The notes under the pieces are model-generated. The model saw only the letters and a list, made by a program, of their open reading frames with translations, did no database searches and was not told the DNA's origin. This document shows, one piece after another, positions 30,322-38,629 of a stretch of DNA of 64,000 nucleotides (within the stretch, counting starts at the first letter, position 1; the number at the start of each line of letters is the position of its first letter). Source of the DNA: Jejuia pallidilutea. GTDB lineage: Bacteria; Bacteroidota; Bacteroidia; Flavobacteriales; Flavobacteriaceae. Both the position numbers and the translations under genes were made by a program. The DNA is taken from the NCBI RefSeq assembly GCF_002973595.1, contig NZ_PVEO01000005.1, forward strand, positions 1 through 64,000. The letters run 5' to 3'.

Positions 30322-31593
30322 TTAATGGTTTAAAAGTTTATTGCCAATTGCACATTGCAAACATTTATTTTTTATACAGTATTCTGTTTTTAATTGAATT
30401 AATGCTTGAGATTGCATTGCATTTTTTGATACATTTTTAAGCGAATTAAACTTATTTACAATACTATTTTTCTCTGTAGGCAATGCTTCAACCAAGTTTA
30501 AAATTTCGTCTTCTAAAGACTGCCCTTTATATTTAGCATAGCTAAACTTTAAAGGAATAATAGTATTGACGATTAACAAATTAACAAACGTTTTTGATAT
30601 ATTTTTTTTCGTAGCTTTTGATGCTTTTGAAAACGTATAATGTGTTTTCCAAAATTCTGAGGTTTCCACCATAAAGAGCGAATGTATTTCGTTTACTGTT
30701 GTTGCCCCTATTAGTTTTGAAAATAAGTTTTGATGCCCAAAATACACATTTGCCAATTGCGACAACCTAATAGTTGGAAAATTATTGGGGCGCAACCTAA
30801 AAAATGAAGGTGCCATAACCAAAGTATTATCGAGTTTAAACTTCTGTTTTAAAAAATAATATTCATTTTGAAGCGCTTTATGGTAAGGCTCTTCTACCTC
30901 AACATCCAACAATCCAGATTGTCCAAACAACAAAGCTTCAAGGCTCTCTAGTTTTGATTGCGATTTTCTAAGAATAGAAAAATCGAAGGAATTGGCAAGA
31001 CTTAAAAATGCGTCGCCATTTACTTTAAGCCCAAAACTTTTAGCCAACATTTTAAACAATACCGCTTCCCAGTTGTTTTGGGACGCCTTTAGTAAGCTAA
31101 GAATTTCTGCAGATTTTCGTTCTAGCCGTTCAAAATATAAACGCTCTAACCAATTAATAATGGTAAAATCATCAATCGTGCTAAAATCGTTTTCACAATT
31201 AATCCAGTTTTGATTTGAGTTAAACAGCTTTTTGTAACTTTTTAAAGCAGCACTAGCTACGTAATTCTTAAGTTCTAAAGTTGGAATTATAGAGTTATTG
31301 TTTCTAAACACTTCAGAATCGTGCTCCCAAACCACATGAAGTATTACATTATCGTAAGCTTTATCTGTTTCATGATTATGCAAAAACCAATCTGAAGATT
31401 TTATATGAATCTCTACATTACCTGCCCAAAGTTGCTCGCCTATTTTAAGTTGCGCATTAAAAAAATCGGGGCCTGCATTAAAATTATGCTCTCCATTAGA
31501 AATAACGACAACGTGTTCCCCTTTAGAAGTTTTTAAATCTTGTTGATGAAACTTTTTGTGTTTCCAGATGTAATGTAGAAAATCTTCTTGCAT
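30322..31593 (-). CDS. DUF2851 family protein
   Basis: 423 residues, soluble, family of unknown function typical of Bacteroidota. The N-terminal part has a dense conserved-looking block with GPDFFNAQL, WAGNVEIHIKSSDW and NVILHVVWEHD. The ordered Asp, Glu-x-His and His residues resemble a nuclease-like (PD-(D/E)XK) arrangement, but this is a pattern guess. The C terminus has a cysteine cluster CIKNKCLQC. Lies 37 bases before the PspC gene. Confidence 0.85.
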   Translation of the reverse strand: MQEDFLHYIWKHKKFHQQDLKTSKGEHVVVISNGEHNFNAGPDFFNAQLKIGEQLWAGNVEIHIKSSDWFLHNHETDKAYDNVILHVVWEHDSEVFRNNNSIIPTLELKNYVASAALKSYKKLFNSNQNWINCENDFSTIDDFTIINWLERLYFERLERKSAEILSLLKASQNNWEAVLFKMLAKSFGLKVNGDAFLSLANSFDFSILRKSQSKLESLEALLFGQSGLLDVEVEEPYHKALQNEYYFLKQKFKLDNTLVMAPSFFRLRPNNFPTIRLSQLANVYFGHQNLFSKLIGATTVNEIHSLFMVETSEFWKTHYTFSKASKATKKNISKTFVNLLIVNTIIPLKFSYAKYKGQSLEDEILNLVEALPTEKNSIVNKFNSLKNVSKNAMQSQALIQLKTEYCIKNKCLQCAIGNKLLNH

Positions 31594-31646
31594 TACACTA
31601 AACTAATAAAACCCAACAACATAAATGCTATTTTTTTATTTTAGAA

Positions 31647-31680
31647 CAAACTATTGTACAAAAAGAAGGTCTAAGTTATA
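31647..31680 (+). promoter_or_regulatory. Predicted autoregulated ECF promoter P1 (sigma gene)
   Basis: CAAACTATTGTA (31647-31658), 11 bases, then TCTAAGTTATA (31670-31680), 13 bases before the sigma ATG. The same two blocks with identical spacing recur before the third gene of the operon (32799-32832). The AAC core and TCTAA-type -10 fit ECF promoters; the site has no TAnnTTTG box. Confidence 0.7.
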
Positions 31681-31693
31681 AAATCTTCTAATT

Positions 31694-32239
31694 ATGAATC
31701 AAGAAGTAGAACTCATAAAAGATCTAAAAAATCCGAAGTTAAAAAATAAGGCATTTAAGGATTTACTTGATTTGTATCAAGAGCGCCTGTATTGGCATAT
31801 TCGAAAAATAGTAATTACGCACGATAATACGAGCGATGTACTGCAAAACACATTTATAAAAATTTTTAAAGGCATAGATAAATTTAAAGAAAAAAGCACA
31901 TTACATACTTGGATGTATAGAATAGCCTATAACGAATCGTTACGGTTTTTAGAGCAAAACAAGATTAAAAACTCGGTATCTATAGATGAGAACAATAACA
32001 GCTACATTAAAAACCTAACACAAGATAGTTTTTTTAACGGCAATGAAATACAATTAAGATTGAACAAGGCAATTTCTGAACTCACAAACAAACAAAAACG
32101 TGTTTTTCAAATGAAATATTTTGACGATTTAAGTTTTAAAGACATCTCTGATATTTTAAACATAAGTGAGAATACATTAAAATCATCTTACTACAGTGCA
32201 GTAAAAATTATTGAAAAGAAAATATTAGAACAGTGCTAA
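31694..32239 (+). CDS. ECF-type RNA polymerase sigma factor
   Basis: 181 residues. Region 2 (about 20-90) holds DNTSDVLQNTFIKIFKGIDKF and TLHTWMYRIAYN; region 4 (about 120-175) holds LTNKQKRVFQMKYFDDLSFKDISDILN with a helix-turn-helix. Regions 1 and 3 are missing, as expected for ECF sigma factors. First gene of a four-gene module; the second gene looks like its anti-sigma factor. The duplicated promoter motif suggests it drives its own operon. Confidence 0.94.
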   Translation: MNQEVELIKDLKNPKLKNKAFKDLLDLYQERLYWHIRKIVITHDNTSDVLQNTFIKIFKGIDKFKEKSTLHTWMYRIAYNESLRFLEQNKIKNSVSIDENNNSYIKNLTQDSFFNGNEIQLRLNKAISELTNKQKRVFQMKYFDDLSFKDISDILNISENTLKSSYYSAVKIIEKKILEQC

Positions 32240-32240
32240 A

Positions 32241-32252
32241 CAAACTATTTTA
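32241..32252 (+). promoter_or_regulatory. Degenerate ECF half-site before the second gene
   Basis: CAAACTATTTTA directly after the sigma stop codon matches the -35-like block of P1 and P2 in 11 of 12 bases. At the expected distance the -10 block is only TCAAAAC, so activity is doubtful. Confidence 0.35.
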
Positions 32253-32291
32253 AGTATTTAAGATCAAAACAAAAAATAAGATTAAAAAACT

Positions 32292-32795
32292 ATGAAAAAT
32301 TCAAATCAACAAAATAAAGATATTTCTAAACTTCATAAAGAAAAACTTGGAATGGATATCCCAAACGATTTTTTTGCAAAGTCTAAACAAACTATTCTTA
32401 ACAAGGTGATACAAGAAGAACAGCCTAGACAAACCATTTTTTGGTTAAGGCCAATGATTGCTTATCCTATTGCTGCCAGTATAGTTCTTGCTATTGCACT
32501 AACACTTTGGATGCAAAACAAAGACATTGATACTACAGAACAAATTACAAATACCGAAACCATTAAAACAATAAGCCCTGATATGCTTGATGGTGATTTT
32601 TTAACATCATCGTTACTAATTTCAGAATCTGAAATGGACACTTACCTTAACAGCTACCTTATTACTAATGTTGTAATTGAAGCCGAATTATCTCAACAAG
32701 AATTAGAGAATATTTTTATCAATTCTATTTTGATAGAAGATTCTTTAATAAACACCTACCTAAATAAAAGTTTAATTGAAAATATAGTGTTATAA
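32292..32795 (+). CDS. Candidate one-helix anti-sigma factor
   Basis: 167 residues, no recognised family. A charged cytoplasmic N-terminal part (1-53) is followed by one membrane helix (about 55-74) and a periplasmic part of about 90 residues. The position right after an ECF sigma gene and this topology suggest an anti-sigma factor, although no HxxxCxxC zinc motif is present. The periplasmic part repeats a short pattern, [FY][LI]Nxx[LI][LI], at residues about 103, 118, 142 and 156 (e.g. YLNSYLITNVV, YLNKSLIENIV). Confidence 0.7.
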   Translation: MKNSNQQNKDISKLHKEKLGMDIPNDFFAKSKQTILNKVIQEEQPRQTIFWLRPMIAYPIAASIVLAIALTLWMQNKDIDTTEQITNTETIKTISPDMLDGDFLTSSLLISESEMDTYLNSYLITNVVIEAELSQQELENIFINSILIEDSLINTYLNKSLIENIVL

Positions 32796-32798
32796 TTT

Positions 32799-32832
32799 CA
32801 AACTATTGTAAAATTTTAGGTTCTAAGTAATA
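32799..32832 (+). promoter_or_regulatory. Predicted ECF promoter P2 (repeat-protein gene)
   Basis: CAAACTATTGTA (32799-32810), 11 bases, TCTAAGTAATA (32822-32832), starting 3 bases after the stop codon of the anti-sigma candidate and 31 bases before the next ATG. It is identical to P1 in the first block and 10 of 11 in the second. Confidence 0.7.
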
Positions 32833-32863
32833 GAACAGATTTAATAACATAAATTCATAAGTC

Positions 32864-33403
32864 ATGAAAACAATATCATTAAAAAACGTAATCGCATTAT
32901 TTAGTTTAATAATGCTTTTAACAACAGGAAGCACACTTTTTGCTCAAGAAGATGATTATACTCCCATTATGAATAAATTAACACTTCAACAAAAAGAAAT
33001 GCTGCAAACGCAACGCCAATTAATGTTAAAAAACCGGGAACAACTTCGCGCTTCTTTAACAGAAGAACAGTTGGCCATCTTGCAAGACAAAACTCAAACT
33101 AAAGAACAAATAAGATTACGTTTGAGAAAATCATTCACAGATGCTCAAAAAGAAATGATTCAAACTCAAGAGCGCCAGTTACGTCAAGCTAGAGAACAGT
33201 TTAGAGAATCTTGTACTGAAGAACAACGACAAATGTTACAAGAACACATGAAACAAACAAGACAACAATCTGGCCAAGGAGAAATGAGAAATGGTGAAGG
33301 TTTTGGAGGAAATGGTAACAATGCTAGAAATGGCGATGGCACACGCACTGGAAACGGAAATAGAAACGGAAACGGTGGAGGAAACGGAAAAGGAGGTAGT
33401 TAA
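32864..33403 (+). CDS. Secreted protein with four 26-residue LTxxQ repeats and Gly/Asn tail
   Basis: 179 residues. Signal peptide 1-28 (cleavage after TLFA). Residues 39-142 consist of four units of exactly 26 residues beginning LTLQQ (39), LTEEQ (65), FTDAQ (91) and CTEEQ (117), all Gln/Arg/Glu-rich and helical. The [LFC]TxxQ motif recalls the LTxxQ motif of periplasmic Spy/CpxP chaperones. The C terminus (about 137-179) is a Gly/Asn/Arg low-complexity tail. A periplasmic sensor or chaperone for the neighbouring sigma system is plausible; no enzymatic motif is seen. Confidence 0.8.
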   Translation: MKTISLKNVIALFSLIMLLTTGSTLFAQEDDYTPIMNKLTLQQKEMLQTQRQLMLKNREQLRASLTEEQLAILQDKTQTKEQIRLRLRKSFTDAQKEMIQTQERQLRQAREQFRESCTEEQRQMLQEHMKQTRQQSGQGEMRNGEGFGGNGNNARNGDGTRTGNGNRNGNGGGNGKGGS

Positions 33404-33415
33404 AATCTTATACAG

Positions 33416-34315
33416 ATGAATACGCAACCCTTATTTAACAAACAAGTTTTAGTATTCTGGTTGCTGCTGTTTACAGCAGCAACCAATGCTAATTTACATG
33501 CACAAGAACCTAAAGAAGACGAGATAGATATGCTGCTTGACGAGCTTTTTTTTAACGACGAACAATTTATGAACGATATTTTAAATTCGTTTAACACCAA
33601 TAATTTTATATATACAAACGTATCCTTTAACAGTAATACTTTTTTTACGGGTCGCGATTCTGGAATCGATCAATTTAATATGGTGCCACAAATATCGTAT
33701 TACAGTGCTTCTGGGTTCAATATTAGCGTTTCTGGCATTTATTATGAAAACTTTAGCCCAAATTGGGATTTTACAAATGTTTCGGTAGGTTACTACAACA
33801 CCTTAGGCCAAAAAAAATTATTTAATTATAACGTTGGATATACACGCTATTTTTATGCAAATGGATGGGATGTTTTTACAAACTCTATTAGTTTAAGTTT
33901 AGGTGTACGAAACAAAAAACGAACTTTAGGCACTAAACTAACAACGTCTTACTTGTTTGGAACCGATCAGTCATTTCAAATTGTATCTCGTAGCTATGCA
34001 AATTTAAACTTAAACCAAGGAAAGCACTACTCGCTTAAGTTAAGACCACAAATTAGCTTTGTTATAGCACAACAAACCATAGCGTTAGAGCAATTAAATA
34101 CTCAAAACGAAATACCTACAATTGAGTATATTTATAATGATATTTTTGATTTATTAAACACACAAATTAACATACCGCTAACTTTAATAACAAAATCATG
34201 GGATTTTGAATTAGGCTATAATATTAATTTCCCTTCTCGTTTAGAAACAGAACCCGAATTAAAAACTACTGGCTTTGTTAATTTATCCATTGGCTATTTA
34301 ATAGATTTTATTTAA
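33416..34315 (+). CDS. Predicted outer-membrane beta-barrel protein of the ECF module
   Basis: 299 residues. Signal peptide (about 1-30), a short acidic segment (EPKEDEIDMLLDEL), then alternating hydrophobic/polar strands rich in Tyr, Asn and Ser, ending in the hydrophobic YLIDFI, as in outer-membrane barrels. No family is recognised. It lies 12 bases after the repeat-protein gene and is probably cotranscribed from P1 and P2. Confidence 0.75.
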   Translation: MNTQPLFNKQVLVFWLLLFTAATNANLHAQEPKEDEIDMLLDELFFNDEQFMNDILNSFNTNNFIYTNVSFNSNTFFTGRDSGIDQFNMVPQISYYSASGFNISVSGIYYENFSPNWDFTNVSVGYYNTLGQKKLFNYNVGYTRYFYANGWDVFTNSISLSLGVRNKKRTLGTKLTTSYLFGTDQSFQIVSRSYANLNLNQGKHYSLKLRPQISFVIAQQTIALEQLNTQNEIPTIEYIYNDIFDLLNTQINIPLTLITKSWDFELGYNINFPSRLETEPELKTTGFVNLSIGYLIDFI

Positions 34316-34422
34316 CCATTAAAATTTAAATAATCTATAACTATTACCTTATTAAAACTAAAATTCCATTTTAAATACATATTTTGAAGTAAGATATACT
34401 ACTCAAACTCTTTAAAGTTCTC

Positions 34423-34430
34423 TAACTTTG
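34423..34430 (+). promoter_or_regulatory. -7 promoter box of the DUF2721 gene
   Basis: TAACTTTG matches TAnnTTTG, 14 bases before the ATG. No -33 TTG is found at a good distance. Confidence 0.5.
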
Positions 34431-34444
34431 AACAAATTTTTAAA

Positions 34445-34840
34445 ATGGAACAACTTACCCTTACCACACCTGCCCTATTATTTTCGGCCATATCCTTAAT
34501 AATGCTAGCCTATACTAATAGATTTTTGGCATATGCAGCCACTATTAGAAGCTTACACGACAAATACATACAGAATAAAGACTCCGTTTTAATTGCTCAA
34601 ATAGAAAACATAAAAAAACGCTTGTATTTAACCCGCGCTATGCAAATATTAGGTATTTCTAGTTTATTACTTTGCGTGCTTACCATGTTTTTAGTTTATA
34701 TAGAACAGCAAACCGTTGCCGTTTGGGTGTTTGGAGTTGCACTTTTGCTGCTTATAGCGTCTTTAGCTTTTTTAATTTTAGAAATACAAATCTCGGTAAA
34801 AGCCCTAGAACATCATATTAGTGATATTGAGGGGAAATAA
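34445..34840 (+). CDS. DUF2721 family membrane protein
   Basis: 131 residues with three membrane helices (about 8-25, 66-87, 91-113) separated by a charged loop. The sequence FLAYAATIRSLHDKY followed by IKKRLYLTRAMQILG matches DUF2721, a small inner-membrane family of unknown function. Probably a separate unit with its own -7 box. Confidence 0.85.
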   Translation: MEQLTLTTPALLFSAISLIMLAYTNRFLAYAATIRSLHDKYIQNKDSVLIAQIENIKKRLYLTRAMQILGISSLLLCVLTMFLVYIEQQTVAVWVFGVALLLLIASLAFLILEIQISVKALEHHISDIEGK

Positions 34841-34881
34841 CACTTAATGTATTTCGTTTAAACAGTAAAACTTTCTTATTA

Positions 34882-35943
34882 ATGGGGAAAAAAAAATTAT
34901 TAATTATTGTATTTATAACAAGCCTTAATTTGTATTGCCAAAACTTAATAAATACCAAATGGCTTAAAATTTATGAAGAACGAAAAGATGGTAGCGTTAT
35001 ACACTACAGAGGCAGTAAACCTATTGCTGGTGAATATTATTTTAAATCGATAGATAAGGTATCTGTTAATTCAATAACACCAGATGCAAATTACAAAATT
35101 GATAAATCTGAATTAACCATTGGCAATCAATTATTTACTATTGAAAAATTAACTGACACTGAATTAATAATTTGCGAAAAAGCCGAAATTAACACACCTG
35201 ACGATAAAGTTAATAGGCTCTATTTAGTTAAGTCTGAAAAATTGGTAGATTATTTAATAAAAAACGAACTACTTTTCTTTATAAACGACAGTACCATTAT
35301 TGCTAAAAAGTATTTAGCACCAAGATTAAAAAATAAAAAAGACCTTAGTTATGTTATTACAAAATCGTTAAAAGGCCAAAAATTTGTAACTGGAAAACAA
35401 CAAAAGTTTAATAGCGGTTTTCTAATGGGACATTTTCGCATTAATACTTTTGGAAAAATAGATAGCATTCAAATAACTAAAAATTCAAAAATTTATAAAA
35501 CTATAGAGAACAAATTCGTTAACAAATTAAAAAAATTAGAATTTTTACCTGTTGAAATTGAAAAAAAGTACAATCAAATTATAAATTTTAGTGCTCTTTT
35601 TAACGAGTTTAGTGGTGTCCACGGAGTTAGTATTACCACCAATACTACCGTAACACCAATGAATAAAAAACATAATCTATCAATTAGTGAAAAAAGAAAA
35701 TCTGAAAATTATTTTCTAGATGGTAATCTTGAATTTACCAAAAAAAAATATGCGAAAGCTATAGAAAATTTTAACAAAGCGATTGAAATCGATTCTTTAC
35801 TTTTCGATGCTTATTATAATCGAGCTTACGCTAACTTAATTATGAACAATATTGAAGATGCATGTAAGGATTGGGAATATTTAAAGGATAAACAGCAAAA
35901 AGAAGGCAATCGTTTATTCAATCTAAAATGTAAAGAAAACTAA
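34882..35943 (+). CDS. Secreted protein with TonB-C-like middle and C-terminal TPR
   Basis: 353 residues. Signal peptide 1-20 (ending LYCQN). The middle part (about 175-225; GHFRINTFGKIDSIQI, KKLEFLPVEI) resembles the TonB C-terminal fold used as a protein-interaction domain in Bacteroidota. Residues about 275-330 carry one to two TPR units (AIENFNKAIEIDSLLFDAYYNRAYA). Function unknown. It is convergent with the permease gene and separated from it by 23 bases. Confidence 0.7.
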   Translation: MGKKKLLIIVFITSLNLYCQNLINTKWLKIYEERKDGSVIHYRGSKPIAGEYYFKSIDKVSVNSITPDANYKIDKSELTIGNQLFTIEKLTDTELIICEKAEINTPDDKVNRLYLVKSEKLVDYLIKNELLFFINDSTIIAKKYLAPRLKNKKDLSYVITKSLKGQKFVTGKQQKFNSGFLMGHFRINTFGKIDSIQITKNSKIYKTIENKFVNKLKKLEFLPVEIEKKYNQIINFSALFNEFSGVHGVSITTNTTVTPMNKKHNLSISEKRKSENYFLDGNLEFTKKKYAKAIENFNKAIEIDSLLFDAYYNRAYANLIMNNIEDACKDWEYLKDKQQKEGNRLFNLKCKEN

Positions 35944-35966
35944 TTATAATATAAGTCTATAAAAAC

Positions 35967-37202
35967 CTATTCAAACCGAATTGCCTTAACCGGTGAAATC
36001 TTGGTAATAATATAAGAAGGCACCAAAAGCATTAATAAACAAAGTATTAGCGTACCAACGTTAAGTGCTAAAATATAGCTCCAATTAATATAAACAGGAG
36101 CTTCGGTAACATAATACACATCAGGATTCATTTCTAAAACCTTAAACTGCTTTTGTACAAAAAGAAAGCACAACCCTAAAACGTTACCCCAAAACAAGCC
36201 TAATACAATTAAGTAAGAGGCGTTGTATAAAAACAATTTCCTAATGCTCCAATTAGAACTTCCCAAGGCTTTTAAAATACCAATCATTTGGGTGCGCTCC
36301 AGTATTAACACCAAAAGTGCCGTAATCATGTTTATACCTGCTACCAAAATCATTATACCGATTATGCCATAAATATTTTTATCAAAAATCTTTACCCATT
36401 CTATAATGGAATAAAACTTTTCGTTAATGGTAGATGTGTTTAATGTAGAAGGTGTGTTTTGAAATATTTCTACGCCCATACGCTCAATATCGTCGTAATC
36501 TTCAATAAACACCTCAAAGTTACCAATTTGGTCGTCGTCCCAATTATTTATACGCTGAATATGTCTTAGATTACCAATTAAATACGTAGCATCGAAATCT
36601 TGAAATCCCGAATTATAAATCCCTACTATTTTAAAACTAATAATGTTTGGTGGTTTTTCGGTATCGTCTTTTAAGAAATACATTTGAAATGTATCGCCCA
36701 GTTGAAATCCCAACCTATCTGCCAAATAATTAGAGATTAATACCTCTTCACTCCATTTTTTATCAAAATTTGGCACACGTCCTTCAACTAAAAACTCATT
36801 AAAATAGCGCCAATCGTAATCGTTACCAACACCTTTAAAAACTGCGCCTTCAAAATCGGTTTCCGTTCTAATAACACCAAATTTAGTAGCAACTGCCTGT
36901 ATATGCTTTACACCTTTAACTGTATTAAATTCTGGATAAAACTCTTGCGTTTTAGAAATAGGCACCACACTTTCCTGCGATGCATTACTATCGTAGTTTG
37001 TAATGGTTACGTGCCCATTAAACGCTACTACTTTTTCACGAATTTTTTCCTGCAAGCCAATGCCGGTAGCAATAGCAATCATCATTACTACCATACCAAT
37101 GGCAATAGCAGCAATACCAATTTTTATTATTGGTGCCGAAATACTACTTTTATACGCTTTACTGCCTATAATGCGTTTTGCTATAAAATACTCGTAATTC
37201 AA
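35967..37202 (-). CDS. LolE/FtsX-family ABC transporter permease
   Basis: 411 residues from TTG at 37202, the point where family members begin (NYEYFIAKRIIGSKAYKSSIS). The frame stays open another 333 bases but that part lies opposite the muramidase gene; an ATG at 37250 would add 16 residues. A first membrane helix, a large periplasmic MacB_PCD-like domain (about 60-270) and three C-terminal helices with the FtsX segment (TQMIGILKALGSSNWSIRK) identify a permease of the lipoprotein-release/FtsX class. No ATPase gene is adjacent; the FtsE-like ATPase at 50514 is a distant candidate. Confidence 0.88.
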   Translation of the reverse strand: MNYEYFIAKRIIGSKAYKSSISAPIIKIGIAAIAIGMVVMMIAIATGIGLQEKIREKVVAFNGHVTITNYDSNASQESVVPISKTQEFYPEFNTVKGVKHIQAVATKFGVIRTETDFEGAVFKGVGNDYDWRYFNEFLVEGRVPNFDKKWSEEVLISNYLADRLGFQLGDTFQMYFLKDDTEKPPNIISFKIVGIYNSGFQDFDATYLIGNLRHIQRINNWDDDQIGNFEVFIEDYDDIERMGVEIFQNTPSTLNTSTINEKFYSIIEWVKIFDKNIYGIIGIMILVAGINMITALLVLILERTQMIGILKALGSSNWSIRKLFLYNASYLIVLGLFWGNVLGLCFLFVQKQFKVLEMNPDVYYVTEAPVYINWSYILALNVGTLILCLLMLLVPSYIITKISPVKAIRFE

Positions 37203-37212
37203 AAGATGCTTT

Positions 37213-38526
37213 ATGCGATTTAATATTTTCAAAAATACTGTTTTCCCCATAATTATTGGGTTTGTTTTGGTAATGATTTCTTGTGGAAATGTTAAGACTA
37301 CAGAAAACGGAAATGCTTTAACCAATAAAGGAAAACAGGAAATAGAAGTTAAAAAAAACAAAAACAGCCTTAGTGACGCTCTAGATGATACAACAGTTGT
37401 TGTTGGCGCAAATAGAACCGCACTGTATTTACCATTATTGAAGGATAAACGCGTTGGTGTTGTAGCGAACCAGACTTCTGTAATTTTTAAAGAGATTGCT
37501 TTGTTGATTAATACGCCTCGCAATGATTCTAGCACTCATTTAGTGGATTCACTTTTAAAATTGAAAGTAAACATAAAAAAAGTTTTTGCACCAGAACACG
37601 GTTTTAGAGGAAAAGCCGATGCTGGCGCACAAATTGCCGATGGTATTGATACCAAAACAAAACTTCCCATAATTTCCCTTCATGGAAAACATAGAAAACC
37701 AACACCTGAGCATTTACAAGACTTAGATGTTGTGGTGTTTGATATACAGGATGTTGGCGTTCGCTTCTATACTTATATTTCTACGCTTCATAATATTATG
37801 GAGGCCTGTGCCGAAGCAGGAATTCCTGTTTTAATATTGGACAGACCCAACCCTAACGGTCACTATATTGATGGGCCTACCTTAAAAATTGAACACCAAA
37901 GTTTTTTAGGCATGCACCCCATTCCTTTGGTTCATGGTATGACAATTGGCGAATATGCAAAAATGATAAATGGAGAACAATGGTTAGCCAATAAATTACA
38001 ATGCGATATTACGGTAATACCTGTTAAAAATTACACACATAATACGTTTTACAGCTTACCTATAAGGCCTTCGCCAAATTTACCAAACGACCAAGCAATT
38101 ATGCTATATCCAAGCTTGGGGCTTTTTGAGGGTACAAATATAAATGCTGGCAGGGGTACAGAATTTCAGTTTCAAAGGTATGGCGCTCCGTTTTTAAATA
38201 AAGACACTATGCGCTTTACATATACTCCTGTTGCTAATTTTGGAGCTAAATACCCAAAGCATTTAAATGAATTATGTTTTGGTGAAGATTTAAAAAACGA
38301 AACGCTAAATGGCGTTATGACGTTAAAATGGATTATTAAAGCGTACAAAAACGCAACAGACACATCGAAATTTTTTAATACTGCAAATTTCACCAAACAT
38401 GCTGGAACAGAAGTGTTACAACAGCAAATTGAAGCAGGTTTATCTGAAGCTGAAATTAAAGCGACATGGCAAGATAATTTAGAGGCTTTTAAAAAGGTAC
38501 GAGCGCAGTATTTATTATACGAATAG
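37213..38526 (+). CDS. NamZ-like exo-beta-N-acetylmuramidase lipoprotein (DUF1343)
   Basis: 437 residues. Signal with lipobox VMISC (Cys about 24), so a lipoprotein. The DUF1343 domain follows: DKRVGVVANQTSV, VFAPEHGFRG, FDIQDVGVRFYTYISTL, DRPNPNG, RPSPNLPN, GTEFQFQRYGAPF. The characterised member, NamZ of Tannerella forsythia, removes N-acetylmuramic acid from peptidoglycan fragments from the non-reducing end. A role in cell-wall turnover is inferred by family. It is divergent from the permease gene with only 10 bases between start codons. Confidence 0.93.
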   Translation: MRFNIFKNTVFPIIIGFVLVMISCGNVKTTENGNALTNKGKQEIEVKKNKNSLSDALDDTTVVVGANRTALYLPLLKDKRVGVVANQTSVIFKEIALLINTPRNDSSTHLVDSLLKLKVNIKKVFAPEHGFRGKADAGAQIADGIDTKTKLPIISLHGKHRKPTPEHLQDLDVVVFDIQDVGVRFYTYISTLHNIMEACAEAGIPVLILDRPNPNGHYIDGPTLKIEHQSFLGMHPIPLVHGMTIGEYAKMINGEQWLANKLQCDITVIPVKNYTHNTFYSLPIRPSPNLPNDQAIMLYPSLGLFEGTNINAGRGTEFQFQRYGAPFLNKDTMRFTYTPVANFGAKYPKHLNELCFGEDLKNETLNGVMTLKWIIKAYKNATDTSKFFNTANFTKHAGTEVLQQQIEAGLSEAEIKATWQDNLEAFKKVRAQYLLYE

Positions 38527-38629
38527 TGTTTTTTTTAGAATAGTTCTCTATACAATTTCGATAAAAAATAGAAACCACTCGAACTGACATGAAAACATAT
38601 TGGGATAAAAACCATGTTTGCAGACCGAT

